From NCBI GenBank assembly GCA_030789695.1, contig CM061142.1, forward strand, positions 566,175,281-566,239,280: 64,000 nucleotides of DNA, written 5' to 3'. A program made the translations under genes and the position numbers. The notes under the pieces are model-generated. The model saw only the letters and a program-made list of their open reading frames with translations. It was not told the origin of the DNA and did no database searches. Shown piece after piece: positions 40,101 through 55,100 of this stretch; within the stretch, counting starts at the first letter, position 1, and each line of letters starts with the position of its first letter. This stretch comes from Scilla litardierei. Lineage: Eukaryota > Streptophyta > Magnoliopsida > Asparagales > Asparagaceae.

Positions 40101-43100
40101 TTTTCCCATATATATGGTACATACACCCACTAATCATAATTGGGAGAATGCACACAGAAGTAGAATCAACCATCTCTCATTTAAGATTCATGCAGAACTC
40201 AATTAATCCATATCTATTAGAAACTGCATACTTGAGTGAGCTAAAAAAAGAAAGAATAAATTCCAGAAACTTGTGAAATATCCATCAGATTTTTTTTTTA
40301 ATCTTGGCCCGGTTGCAGATTGTCAGGAGACTTCACTCTATCATGCAATTTTTGGATGAACTGGAAGAAGCCAAAATACATATTAAAAACAAGCACACCT
40401 TAAATAATATGAAAAGTTCTGTAACAAAGCCTTACCATCGACATGTTCACATGAAACTTCTAGAGAATACCTAACAGATATGTTGGAAACTCCATTACGA
40501 TATCCTTGGTTTTAAAAGATAATAATGATCGTATTGTGTCAATCAGTAATCATTATAATGTTTATTATCCATATTCTAGATGAAAAGAAAAATATGCTGA
40601 TTGTGTGTTTGTATATGATTATTTATTAGAGTGACCTAGTTTTTCAAGATTGCCGAGGACGTCACTTCACATGTAATTTTTACATAGCAACATTGATATA
40701 GGTGCAATCTAGATTTTACCCTCTACTAGTTACAATACAACATCAATGACAACAAACAGACTTTAGGGGCAGTTTCACCATCCACTCATATAAAGTTATA
40801 AACCATTCGGTGTCTTCCTGTTCATCTAAAAAATTCCCAAAAATTCTCGTGTGCTGTAGTTCCTATTCTACCTAATTTTAAGCATTCTAGGAAGCTTTTG
40901 AATTTCTTTATTCTTTCGTTTAAGTGTTCAATTTTTGATAATTTATCTATTAACAGAATAGATTTCCCCTAATGAATGTAGTGTGCTCTGACGATGGAAA
41001 TGTAACATGGCTTTCCAAAAGAACTCTTGAGACGCTTGAAGATGTTCTTTGTCTTCATGGAAATCTTTCTTTTGGCACTTGACAAACTGACGTTTAAGAT
41101 GGTCAGAGATCATATGCAATTCCTAAAGTTGGACTGTAAGGTAACACTTAATGTACTGTCGCTCCTCCCAAATGCTCCAAACTTGAAACATGAAAATTGC
41201 TTGACAGTAACTTCTCTTTGCAGATTTCAAGGATGCAGTCGGCATACTCCTCATTATGGTTTGTGCTCACATAGATTTATCTACAAAACCTTCCCTGAAA
41301 TATATTTTTTTATAATTGTGAATTTATTCAAAACAGGCCACCAATTATGGCCTTTGATTTTTGTTTAAAATTAACTCTTCGTTTTCAACGAATTTAGTAA
41401 CTTATGTATCTTCCCATTGTTGGAAGAATTAAAAGAGGTTGGTGTCTTCAATTAGATGTTTGTATATTACAATCATACTTTGTACTGTTACTTCTATTTC
41501 TAGTACTTTGACATTTTTTTTTATTTTTCATGTCATAGAAGCAAATTAGCTCAAAGAAATTTTGTTCTTGTAGATTGACCAGGTTTGAACTGTCCAACTA
41601 CGAAAAGATATGCTTCAGACTTCTTTGTTCCACAGAAATTCATGAAATTAGAGCACATTCTTTGTTATTTAAGGCTTCTGACCTTGATGTAAAGGAATAT
41701 TGTGACAATTTTATCACAAATGTCAGGGCTGCTAAAAAAATTTGAGTTTGTTGATTAACAACCTGTCTCTTCCTAAAGCAAGTTTTTCAAACCGGTTGAG
41801 CCAATAATTTGCTACACTAAAATCAACCGCTTGGATGGCATGAAAGCAGCCATTGTTTCAGGGTTCGGTTTCTTCAGTTCAAAATTATACCAGTCTTCAA
41901 CTATTATGGCCGCAAAGGTTTTGGTTTGATCTGTGGGTCTTCTTGCTTCTGTAGAAGCAATTGCCCTAGTTTCTGTTAATACTGCAGCTTTACCTTCACT
42001 TTCACAGGTTGATTTGGTTTAGCTTGTTAGGTCAACAATTTGGCCGGTTGGGCCTTCTGCTTCAGCTCATGTGGGAGCGTATAAAGGGGCCTAGTGGAGA
42101 CTTGCGTCGCTTTTCTCTAAGAGAACAATCTACTTCTGACAATAGATGCATTGAATGTATATCCAACATGAAAATGTTAGGAAGTTGGGATTTTGGGACA
42201 TGGCAGTAGTTGAAACGACCAAGCTACGAGTGGGAAAACCAAAAACATATACAAAAGAGGGGTGTGCTTTTGAATTAACAAGAAAATAATAAATAAACAT
42301 TAATGTTGACAACACAAAGGCCGCATCGACACCACCACCACCACCACCAAGCAGCAATAATCATAATAAAACATCTCTGGAAGACTACGTTCTGAACAGA
42401 ATAATTTCTGAAGCAAAAAAGGAAAAAAAAAACAAGACCTCATCCTTCGAGAGTGACGAAAGCATTGGAATGAGAATTGCGACATCCTGGAATGAGACAA
42501 GTGTAAGCATTTATTAGAGGCTAAATCAGTTAAAAGGTAGAGCAATGCTAAATCACTCACATTGCTTTATGAATAGATTAATCAACTGGGACAAAATTAC
42601 TGAATACACCACACAAGAAGAAAAATACTCAAAATGGGCATCAATCAGAATATCAAACCTTCAGTTTCGTATCATATAAATGTTTGACAGAAGCAATAAG
42701 ATCAGCAGTTGGTGTTGACTCTTCAGTCATTAGTTGTAATAACTAATGGACAAGACAAGATAAAACATGAATCATTATGAACATCTGAAAGAACATAAAT
42801 TTGCATGATCAAAAGATGGAATCAAGTGTTAGTAATAAAATGTACCAGCATTATGAGATTTTCACTTCCTTCAGATGGATCAGAAATCATCTGCAGCAAT
42901 TCAGGATGTGATGGCCCTAAAGTTCTTACAAGACCAGGAATATGCCGATGGATAGACTGCAGAGTCCAATAATCAACATAAATTACATGTTGTCAACAAT
43001 AGAAAATGTAAACATAAACTCAGAACCCTCCGTTATCCATCTAACTGATCAGATCGGAGACCCATGATATTCCTCACATTAAGTGAAAAGTCCTAAATAA

Positions 43101-46100
43101 CACATGCTTTGAATTGCCGTTATGCATATCAAGCTCTGAAACAAGAGAGTTGGCTGATCTCATTTACAGGAGAATCCCAAATAATGCAACATTCCATAAT
43201 GAACCATGAACCGCAAATATAATAAAAGAATAATACCTGTTTAACAACCTTTGCTGCCTGTCCATAAACATCAAATACAAGACGAAGAAGACTGGGTTTC
43301 TGTTGTAAAATCCTTAAAGTCAGTGAAAACAAACCCAAAAGAAGATAAGGAAAAATGAAAGGAAAACAAAAAAGAGCAAGAGGAAATAAGACCTTTGTGC
43401 AAAGAGCAAAGAATAAAGATGTTTGTCGTTGTGCATGACGCAAAGACAGAGCCGGAATACTCTGTGAAGATGAGTGTATACCCTTCATAGCATCACTTTC
43501 AGCGGGTCCTATGTCAGAATTCCGAGAACCGCTCACACAAGTTTCCTGACTTCCTGTCTGAGAAAATCGACATAATTGAATATAGTTCAGAAAATATTAG
43601 TTTAAACGCTAAAAATTGGCCCCGCTGGAAAATGCAAATGAGATTCAAATTTCATGGCATAATAAAGACATTGTCAAAGCCATGGAAGGCATGTTTTAAG
43701 ATGATAACGCAATATCAATCATTGAAAGAGCATCATTCTCACAGTCAAACCCCAATATCATGAAGATCAATGCAGTACTTAAGCATGAAATGATATCAAG
43801 AAAGATTTATATATACAAGTGAAGTATCTGGGGATATAGCCAAGTTACACCAAAAGAACATGGAAAAGTTTGCTTGATCCAAAGCAAACAATGAGAAAAC
43901 TGATAACAGAGTCGCATAGTTCTGTAAACTCAGGCTTCAGAGCGTAGTCCAAAAAGTACTCTTCAATAATGATATGCTTTGTGCAATAAGCAAAATTAGA
44001 GAGTAATATTCAAACACCTGAATGTACATTTTTCTTCTCCGTGTGACACCATAGTTCCCCATTTCATTTCAAACATCACTTCGGATGGTGCAATAAGTGG
44101 AGAAAGTGCCTGGTTAAGCTTCCATATAAAGAACATTTTGCCAATCTAAACTCAGAAAAGATGTGTATCTTCTAGATTAGATATGCGGGAGAGCAAATAC
44201 GACCAAAACCTAAGTGCGAACAGGCTAAAACAAATACAAAAAATTAGTGTATGTACCACACAATGATACAAACACCTTCCCTTAAGGAGAAAATGGTGGC
44301 AAGAAGGTTATGCATGGGTAATAAAGTAATTCCTTTAGTTAGGTGCAGTGATACGAGTATAGTGAATGAATCAGCAAGAACTAGAGATGCACCTAAATGA
44401 ACATGGAACGGTCTAGTGAAGAAGGATATGACAGTTGTTACCTTTAAAAGAAGAGATGGCTCTTAAGAGCAGGAGGAGAAAACGGATTAGTGTTGACAGG
44501 CCCAAGAAATTTGGGATTAAGCCATTCTTAATCTTGTTCGTGTATGATAATGGCATGACAGTATCAGAGAGCCTAGAAAAACAACCAATATGAAGCTTGG
44601 AGCCTCCTAGACATTAGATGCTAGTCTATACAAATCTGTTGCCAATCTCAACATATCTCTCTAATTCTAGACTTCCAACTCTCCGTATAAGTGTATAATT
44701 TATCAATACAACCTTACTACACTCCTCATCCTTCTTTTAAGATGCTAACTTTGATCCTTCATTATCAACACTTTGAGTTCCACTACCAAATTTTCTCCAC
44801 TTGCAATTAACAACCCTTCACTTTCTCCTTGTGACTTTTTTTGAACAAATGTAGCTTTTAGATACATAAAGTTTCAACCACTGCTTCAACTTTTTTCATA
44901 TTAAGCTTTCCCTATTTGTTTTGGATCTAGAACATTATAGTTCAAGGTTTGGCATACAGTTAAACCCCATTTCTATGGTTCTATTCTCCGTATATAGAAC
45001 TATATGCCAAAAAGCTTCTATAATTCTATCCATCCTCATCCCCCCCCCCTCCTTCACCAAAAGACCCCACACTCCTCTTTACAGATGTTTGAATTTGTAA
45101 GGTAATTTTTATCATCGGTATCATCAATATCGAAAATATTGGATAATATGTATCGGAACTATTGGACTTTAGGTATTGATTGCCTTAGCTCAAAAGGTCA
45201 TTGTTTGCATGTGCATCTTCATCTTTGGGAAGTGCTTCATCTATACATAAATCATATTTACTATCCAAAGTATTATCTGCTTTTTCTAGTCACTCCCATC
45301 TCTGGGACGTGCTTCATCTATGCATAGACCATGTTTACTATCCAAAATATTATCTTTTTTCCTAATCACCCCATCTACAGGACATCTTCATGGATTACCT
45401 ATATTGATTAGTTCAACTTTAGTTTGTTTTCATTTTAAAGTATGATGTCTTAGCCTCATATTATAGTCAAAACAACCCTATATTATGTCTCCCCGAACTT
45501 CAAGATTCACTCAATGCCAACAAAGAGGTGTAAGTGTTATTGCTCCTACAAATCCAATCCGAAAACGCTGATATGCAGCATTGTCATTTTGATGGTTAAA
45601 TGAGATTTTCTTCGACGATTACATGAAACAAAATATGATTCATATTTTAGTAATCAAATCTTGGACCTCTTCTTGTATTATTTATTAGTTATAATTGATG
45701 GAATCGGCAAGTTTCAGATGTATGGTATTGGCATACATGAAATTCAGTATGATACAAAGAATAAGCATCGGTATCAGATGATACTCCAAAGATTGCTTTT
45801 TAATCGATAATCATAGAACCAAGTTGTAGATGATGACTTATTATGGTGTACTAGCTTTATGGTCTTCCCAGTTCAAAGTGCATGAACCTATGTCTATATG
45901 GCACCACACATAAGTCAACGTGGATATGGCCACTTCTGCATGGCACACACATCTACCATTGCTCATTTGTCAATCACAAGACAAGTTTCAGTATAACACA
46001 TCGATTTACGAGAAGTTCCCAGGTTCTGACTTGCACTGTGAGGACTCATTTCATTTCCAGATCTTTTAGATCAACATAAGACAAGCTCACATTGTAGATT

Positions 46101-49100
46101 GCAGAAACGTCAGATCTGGACAGTTCAAACCACTAATAGCTATCGATATATGAAGCATGATTGGCACATAAAGGTCACAGACTTATTTTGATTGATTCAT
46201 TTCATAGATGTAAATATGATAACACTGCCAATGCGATATAATTTTCATGTGAATTAAGTGTGAAGGTCCAGTCCCATATTTTAAACCACAAAATTTAGAA
46301 TATTAAAAAAGGAAAAAAAAAAGGAAAACGCTAGCTTCCTCAGATAGAATTGAAAGTTGTGATTACAAAATTACAAGTCTAGGAAACAAGAGTCATTATA
46401 TTACTTCTGTCATTTGTTCACTGGACCCCATATGGTTAATGTCTGCTTCAGAAACCCGCTGATCAGCAACTGACAACAACATGCTTCGAGCAAACCTCTC
46501 AATATTTTCTGATGCATATGGTAGAAGAAAGAGTTTGTTTGCCACCTGAACAAATAAGGGAAAACTACAAGATCAGAAGGGAAGAAAGACTAAATTATAA
46601 GGCGTGCATGAGGGGGGACAATTTGATACAAGGTCTGCATACTTATTGTTTAGAGGCAAATCATTAGACAAGCAGCTATAACAATAGTCTAAGTACAGTT
46701 TAGTGAATGCATACCAATCTTATAGCTTTTGCTCTAACATCATCATGAGAGTGAACTGAACACTGCAGATCAAAATACACACACAAGAATACAAATAAGC
46801 CTGGTCAAACGTAATCATATAAATTTCAAAATGTAATGGAACAGAACATATTTAAATGATCAAATATTCTGAAAGAAACATGCATCTTTACAATGCACGA
46901 GTTATCACACCAGGGTATGAGTTGGGGATACAGCACACCAGAAGTCAGACGTGTTATTTGGTGTATATTGCAGTTCCATTTATGAGATTGAATCATTAGC
47001 AAAAGTAAGGTGTACAGTAATCTGTATTGCAATTTTCATATGTTTGAGTTGGCATGTCATAGAAGCTTATTGTATAAGCAAGATTTAGTAAGTCCTGGCA
47101 AAGGGTTCATTTAGGCCTTTTACATTATTTTCAGATACCGCTCCGTTGATTTGTCCGGTATTCCCCACTTAATAAAACAGCAAGCTTTATGTTGTAAGCA
47201 AACCTGACATGTTAGATGTTGGGCCTTAATTGTTATTGGGTTTATCAAATAATGAGGCCATGTCAGTTTCGCATTGAATGACACTTGTGGTTAGCAGCAC
47301 ATGTGACGTAGTCATGTATGTGGCTATCTAAGAAGATAAATCAAGTTATGTTGTGTGTTTAATCAAATTAGATTAGACTGGGTAAGACTTAGCTCAAATT
47401 AGGTGTCAATTTGTGATCTTATAAAGCGCATGAAAGGCCAAGAAAGCTGGACACTGTAGCAGTAATCATTGAGCAAATTAGCAATAGTGGAAAAACTAGA
47501 CATTCTCATCATTTGTAATGTAAATTATGTAAGATAATTTAATTTATTTAGAATTTAACATATCTTTATGCTTACAAATGAGATCACACGATTTATTTTG
47601 GTCAAGTTGGCAGTTGAACTAATGGATGAAGTTTGAGTTTTTAAAGAGAGATTTGTGGGTATCCATTCTCCCGTAAATCTTTCTTCCTTGTTCCAAAACT
47701 CTGTTTCTTCATTTATATGTTCTGTGCACAATCAAACTAATCCTGAAACATTAAATTGATGGGACGCGGGTCTACACGCGCAGGCGCACCCACAAGCCGC
47801 ACGCGCATGGGGGGCCGGCCTCACCCTAGGGGGGTTTTCGATTCTCGTTAATCTATTTTAATTTTAATGGCAAACTTGTAATTAGATTAGAGGGTGGTTT
47901 ATTCTTAAACTAGGGCTAGCCGTCATATCTCTTTATTCTTGTCATATCTTTATGCTTGATTATTGAATTGTTCTTGAGGGAGTTCTTAGGAGAGTGCGGA
48001 CGTCCTCGCTTATTGGCGTCTTGGGAGGGTGGTTCCCCCTAAAATTGTTGCCAAAGTTATCTCTTTTATTGTTATTTTCTTCAATATAATTTCAGATTTG
48101 CTATATTCCAATCAATTTGGTATCAAAGCACGTAACGATCTATGGCGGCTTCGACAAGATCATAAGACAAGTTCGAGTCTTTGGAGGTGAAATGTACTGG
48201 CGAAATCGACGGGATAAAGAAATCCTTGGCGGTGAACGATGAATCCATGGCAAAATTGATGGCTTCCATCGAAAAATTGACGGCAAGGCAAGAGAAACAA
48301 AATGAACAATTAGCCCAATTGATTTTTCAATTGACGGCTAACGCAGGACAGGATGGAAAATGTGATGGAAATCCTAAATCAGCGATAAATGTGCCACCTT
48401 TGGTCAATGGGAAGGAAAAGATGGAGCTTTTGATACGGAAGCCGTCCACGTGTAGGAGTACGATGAGGAGGAAGATGAAGAGCCATGGAAGGAAGATTAT
48501 CGCAAAGAGGTGCGACGGAATGCGGAGGAAGTAAGGAGGGGGCGGTGGCCCTAGCCAACCCCATGGAGTGCACCAGAGCATGAGGGACCGTGGGTCCTCC
48601 CTCCGGGCCCCGCGAGCCCCAGGACAGCCACCGGGGGGCACAGCCACGAGAGGCACAGCCCCCCGGCTTCCCCGGGGCCAGCAAAGGGCCCAGGGCCCCC
48701 AGCGACCCTTGCCGACCAGTGGGGGGCCTCTGGAGCCCCGGTGGATAGCGAACAGCGCCGGCGGGCCCTCCCCATGCCCGTCGCGGCCTGCAGATCAAAG
48801 GGAACCCACGCGCGGGGGTTTCGGTGCACAGGACGATGGGTTTCAACCCTTTCGTGATGATCGGCCCCATCTGAAGGACCCGACGCGCGACTTCGAGGAT
48901 GAATTTAACCATGAGCTTTCAAATTTTTTACATCAAATTTTTTGCATCAAGTTAAAAAGACCACTTCCTATGTTTTTACATCAAATTTTTTGCTCCACTG
49001 TTTGCATAGGAAAATTTTCTGATAAATATACATACTATTCATAACACATGATTGTCGGTCACGGGACATCCAAAATATTCCCTCGAAAAATTTCAACCTA

Positions 49101-52100
49101 TTCAAAATCTCCTCCCTAAAAAATTTGCAGGCTCTTCAAAATCTAATCCAAAAAAATTTCCAGTCACCTTTAAAATACCGCCCTCCCAACAAAAAATTTT
49201 AACCACGTTCAAACTAAAATTTAGTTTTCCCCAAAGAATTTAGTTCCACTAAAATTTTTAATTTCCCCAAAATTTAGTTCTCTCCAAAATTTAAAATTTT
49301 AGTTTCCTTTAGATTTAATTCCTTCCAAAATTTTAAATTAAATGTTAGTTCCCCTCTGAAAATTTAGTTATCCCAAAGTTTAGTTCCCTCAAAATTTAGT
49401 TTACCTAAAAAAATTTAGGATTTTTCCCTCAAAATTTTCACAAACTTTCATCCTACACATTAATTTCTCAATATTCAATCACACCCGTCTTTCTACCTAC
49501 TATGTTGTCCTTGTCAGCTACGACATTCAAAAACATCCCTCAATTGTATAACAGATATACATATATATACATATATATATGTACAAATATATATTAATAG
49601 GTATTATATGACATGAGAGATCTCTATAATATATGATGACATCATGGATTCTCATACACAAAGGTACACAAAGGATATATGGGATAAAAATACAACTCAT
49701 GTTGCACATTGTAATATGTGGAGGAGAATGTGACACATCATCGTATATGAAGAAAGCTCACATATATCATATGATACACATTATTCTCTCTCATATATAT
49801 ATATATGGATTCATGTAGATCAGGTGGCACCTGATCTAATAGATCAGGTGGCACCTGATCTAATAGATCAGGTGTAAGACACAAAAAGGTGGGTCTCAAC
49901 GAGTACAAGCCCATGCGGGGCTTGTACTTTCCACCTTTTTTATGTCTTGGCACCTGATCTATTAGATCAGGTGCCACCTTTTCTACATTAAATCCATATA
50001 TATATATATATATATATATGAGCTAACATCATAAGAATTTCTTATGTTGTCAGCTTTGTTTTATATTTAAAAAATTGAAATTATTTAAGGGTTTTACACA
50101 TTCTAAAACCTCAATATAGGTGAACCATATGGTTATTTGACCATCGATCCACCCACTGCAAAAAGTTCTATTCTTTCGAAATCGTTGAATTTGCAACGGA
50201 TAGATCGATGGTCAAATAATGTTGGATTCACTTAATGTTGGATTCGCTTGATTTTGGTGCGGTGATCATCCATGATGTGTACCACAAAACCTTAAAAAAA
50301 TTCAAAATAAATTTTATAAAATCGTGCTGCCATCACAGAAAATTTTCTACACTGTCAGCACATATTCTTTTTTCTCATGTGTGTGTGAATAATGGATATC
50401 ATACGACATATAATGCTTAGCCTTTATATGTCTCCAAAACTCCCACCTCCGCAATTTTTTTCCGAATCGAAACTGTTTATTTTGATCTACATATTCTAAA
50501 CCCCAAAATGCCGAATACGAGGTGAATCCAAGGGGGTTTGCCCGATCATCCTTCCGTCGCAAATTTAACGGTTTTGCATGAATAGAACTTTTGCAACGAA
50601 TGGATGAACGGAAAAAAAACTCCTTGGGTTCAACCAAAATTGGTGCTTTGGGGTTTTAGAATATGTAGATCAAAATGAACGATCCTCTAAAAATAGTGGA
50701 TATGTGGGTTTTGAAGGCCGCGTATGAGGCTAAGACTCATATGTCATATCAGTGTTCTAAAACAAGTTATATGTGGTCGCATATGCGGCCGCATATAAGG
50801 ATGCGGCCTTTGACCGCATGAGAATTAAGATATGCGGTCGAATTATGCGGTCGGCCGCATAATCGACTGCATAAATGTTATGCGACCTCATATGCGAATA
50901 TGCGGGCGCATAATCGGCAACTAAAAAATCCCAACCCGTTAAGAAACACGACCTGTTAAACATAAAAATCAGTTTTTTAATTTTAAAATTCTTATGTTTG
51001 ACATGATTTTGATTTGGACGTAAAAATAAATAGTTATGTTTTGTGTGTAGATTGCTTTAGACGTTAGATTTTAGTTATTTTATGTATTGATCGTCATAAG
51101 GGCACTGATGTTTTAGTATGAATTAATCCATATTTTTAAAAGCTAATATGATTTTTTTCTTATTCCAATAATTCTTATCTTTTTAAATTTAATATACACA
51201 AACACATAAACTTATTGCTTATTTATATACTAAATTATTCATTTTCGCGTAAACCGCGTAAACCGCATAATCGGCCGTATAATCCGCTTATGCGCTATGC
51301 GCTCATAGAGCGCGCGCATAATGCAACCGCCTTTTATAACACTGTGTCATATGATACATATTATTCTCTCGTGTGTGTGTGTGTATAATTGAATAGGTTC
51401 AATACTTGGGTCACAAACAATACCTTCAAAGCAATATCTAAGCAAGCCTCGCGGTAGAGTGGCCTCCCCATAATTAGGCTCCATATAGCCCCAAGACCTT
51501 GAGTGATGCGGTCACCATCAGAATCATCTTTTGCATGGTTCTCAAAGCCATGCAACTGACAAAGATCCTCTAACAATTTAAATGCAGATTCCGGCAAAAG
51601 TGGGGCATCACCAAGAAGTTTGCTAAATGACTTATCTGAAGCCGGCAATGAATCAAGCAAGGTCCTTGCCTGTCAAAAGAAGAGTTCAAGGGGTTGCATA
51701 ATACAGCATGAAAAACAGCAGTCATAACAGTAAATCACTAAATAAATACCAGTAAATCATTAGATAAATGCAGAAAGCTTACAATAGCCAGAAAAAACAT
51801 CTCATAACTATCAGTTGCAGGGGAAGGATGTTCATCTAATTTGGAGACCATGACAGCCTGCAAATGATACAGAACATACATCGCAAGATCATGCCCCTGC
51901 AAAGCAACATAAGCTCAAGAATGTTAATGATTAAGTACAAATATATATTGTGCACACATACATTCTTCCATGCATACATACATGCGTACACTGCATGTAT
52001 CTATCTATCTATCTACATACCTATATATCTATTTGTGTGTGTTTTTGTGTATGTCTGTCTATACCAAAGCTTATAAAAACTCTTTTTGAGGTTTTTTTTT

Positions 52101-55100
52101 TTAGAATACTGTGGGCACCACTCATGCACACACACCACTAGTACCCGAGGCTTATAATACACAGTAACTGAACCCCTGACATCCACAAAGAGGTGGGGGG
52201 GCATGCCATATGAGCTAAAGGCTCATAGGCAACCCTTTGAATTCTTACATACTATCTTTTTAAATTTACTAAATTTTAATATAAAAACTCCAAGCTTGAG
52301 AAGAACTCATGTGGGAAGACTCTAGAGTCAGCAATAAGGTATAGGAGGTCTAAGCTTCAGTGCTTTGCTTTCTGAAATTTTTAGGAACTTTTTTTATTAT
52401 CGACATAAAAACTAAAATAAAAAATATTTATTTATATACATATATCTAAAGGGGTTTTTTAGATATATACCCACTAAATTATCTTTAGTCATCTTAAAAT
52501 GCTCCAGCTCTATTGGTTAAAAAGGAATATTCCTTTATTTACTAACAGATAGAATGAAGATTGTTTAAATGACCGAACTGTCATTATCTCTTACCTCTCT
52601 CAAATTAAATTCTCTCACAACAAGTAGAACAATATCCAAGTGAAATACTTCAAAAATCAAAAATCAACAAACCAATTTCGTCTTTTCTTCACACCCCCCG
52701 CCACCGGGGGAAAACGCAACATGATTCCCAACTTCGTCTTCATCTTCTAACCAAGAAACCATAATAATAATAAGAATAAATAATAATAAGTTGACAACTG
52801 CTTGGAAGAGGAGCCATGGGAAGCGGTGGTGTATTTGGCAAAAGGCGGCACAGCTAACTGTGATGTGATCTAGAAGAGGTTTCTCACGGCAATTATTTAG
52901 GGTTAGAGTTTTTGGAAGGAAAAAAAGTAAAGGGAAGATTTGAGACAATTTAGGGAGTTCATGATCAGGGAAAACTGAAAACATCCCCAAAAACCTATAA
53001 CCAGTGTAGAGAATAAATTCACAAGACTTACGCTAATTTGGGAGTTAGATATCTACTAATGAAGATTTTGTGTGTGTGAGGGTTAAATTACTAATATGTC
53101 AACTCTAAAAAATCTAAAATGATATAATGTTCGCAATTTAGAGTTTAAATCTTCAATTTAAAAGTGCAGTGTACATGACAGATCCTGCTGTTATTCACGC
53201 CCACACTAAAAATGATTTCTGTGTTCACCATTGTATATATGTAGTTTTGCAGGTATGTACATATGTGTGTGTGCATGTGTGCATACATGCATGCAAGTAT
53301 ATCAAGCACATGTGTTTCCATTTGGCTCTATGGCTTTTATCATGCCCCAAAAAATAATGCACTGCCAAGATAGAATATATCAACATTCCTCCATTTGAAG
53401 CACTGTCTTCATCTTTTTATCTCTTGATATGTTACTTCCTCTTATCGGTAAAGAACAACTCAAAGGGCCCAAACATTACAAGGCACCTTAACGAGTCTAT
53501 GACTAAAATTTGGCAACATTAATAGAGATATAGTTAATTATAAACAGAATCTTGAATATACAATGCCACAATTACACACCTTTCACTATTTTCAACAGTA
53601 TGCAGCTAATAGATGATAAGCAGAAATGATTCTTTACTTTCTACACAGATTCAGGTGTCCTCTGTAAACGTACCTTACTGTGATGGTAATCCAAAATAAT
53701 GTGCGTCTGGAAGAACTTCACAATGTCATTATCAGCATTGGTCTGAAATAGAAAAGGAGGAAAAATGAACATCCATCAAAAAGAATTGATTGAGTAGTGA
53801 AAAATACAGAATTGTGATGTTCTCATATAAACACGCTCTGCAACTACAAAGAACATTTAATTGCCACTTACATATTGCAGAACAAATATCAGAACTACTT
53901 ATTTAAATAAGATGTTCCCTAAGAAAAAGCTAGTGTCCAATCATAGTATATATGGAGTGTAATCATATAAATGTGGGAGTTAGAAAAAGAGAGGCCCAAC
54001 ATAGTGCCAAATCAGAAAATTTCACATATATTGTTATCGCCACACTGATAAAACAAAAGGGATTAGACCTTTAACGAATAACTGGAGATCCCAGCTTCAA
54101 AGACATCAGTTCCAGGTATGGGTCCACAGAAAAGTTTCCGCTAAGCAATATCTTTTTGAACTGCTCCTTCAGAATCATTTTTAACGAACTGACACAACAA
54201 ATAAAAGAGCATGTTTGACCAAAATAAATCCCCTTATTCTAAACCCCACTTCTTCTAAGGAATATCTATTAATAAAGATTACTTGAAGGGTTAAGTTCAG
54301 GAATTTTAGGTCAATGAACAGGAATGATGCTTCAGGAAGGTATTTAATTTGAAAGAGTATTTACATTATTTTAATTTCTACATGTCCAATTTCACACAAA
54401 TAAGATCTAATGTATATGCGATCCATAAATATGATATACCTGTAATGATCTTTCATAATTTCATATATTTGGGATGAATGTAAGAAGAATCATTGCAGCT
54501 AGCTGGAAATGAGAGAGATGCAGTTACGCATATAATTCACCAGCCATTTCTATAAGTTGGTTCAATGTGGTCAGGTTATAACCTTTCAAATATAAACTAG
54601 CATGCCCCAAATGCCAAGTACAGTATACGACGTCAAAGCTTACTGCTCAGAACCCCAAATCCGACAGAAACATTGAACTCTAAAAAATGGAATTTTTTCT
54701 TTTTTGCCAAAACCATTATGACAGAAGCATCAGGGGAGAGATGCATGGCGCAAAGCAAAGGGCATGTTTGAGCATCCCCCCCCCCGGGGGGGGGGGGGGG
54801 ATATAAACCAAAACTACAATTTTTTTCATCCCCGATCTCCTTCATCCACATCTCACATGTCCTCGTTTTACGCGAGAATGAAAAAATATAAAAAATTTAG
54901 CTTAGCTTGGGCTTTCAAAAAATAGGAGATGAACTTACACAAATATCTTCGTTAGTGTGATGTTTTAGTATACATGTCATGCTTGCAGATATTTCATTTT
55001 TGATATATGAACTGATTGCTCAAGCAGGCTTTGTATCAGGGAAAAATATTCAAAGAGAGAAGGGGGGATGGTTCAAAGGTGCCTCTTGGTGATAAGAAGT

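Noticed and set aside
48379..48912. 177-codon minus-strand ORF, proline/glycine/arginine-rich
   Set aside because: Antisense to a GC-rich gypsy gag remnant. High GC alone removes stop codons.
49807..49995. Palindromes considered as a CRISPR-like or terminator structure
   Set aside because: The structure is a eukaryotic hairpin MITE with a second copy at 62523; there are no spacers and no bacterial context.
52440..53130. Possible Mutator-like element with GGGTTTTTTAGATATATACC end
   Set aside because: No matching inverted right end or 9-bp duplication could be seen.
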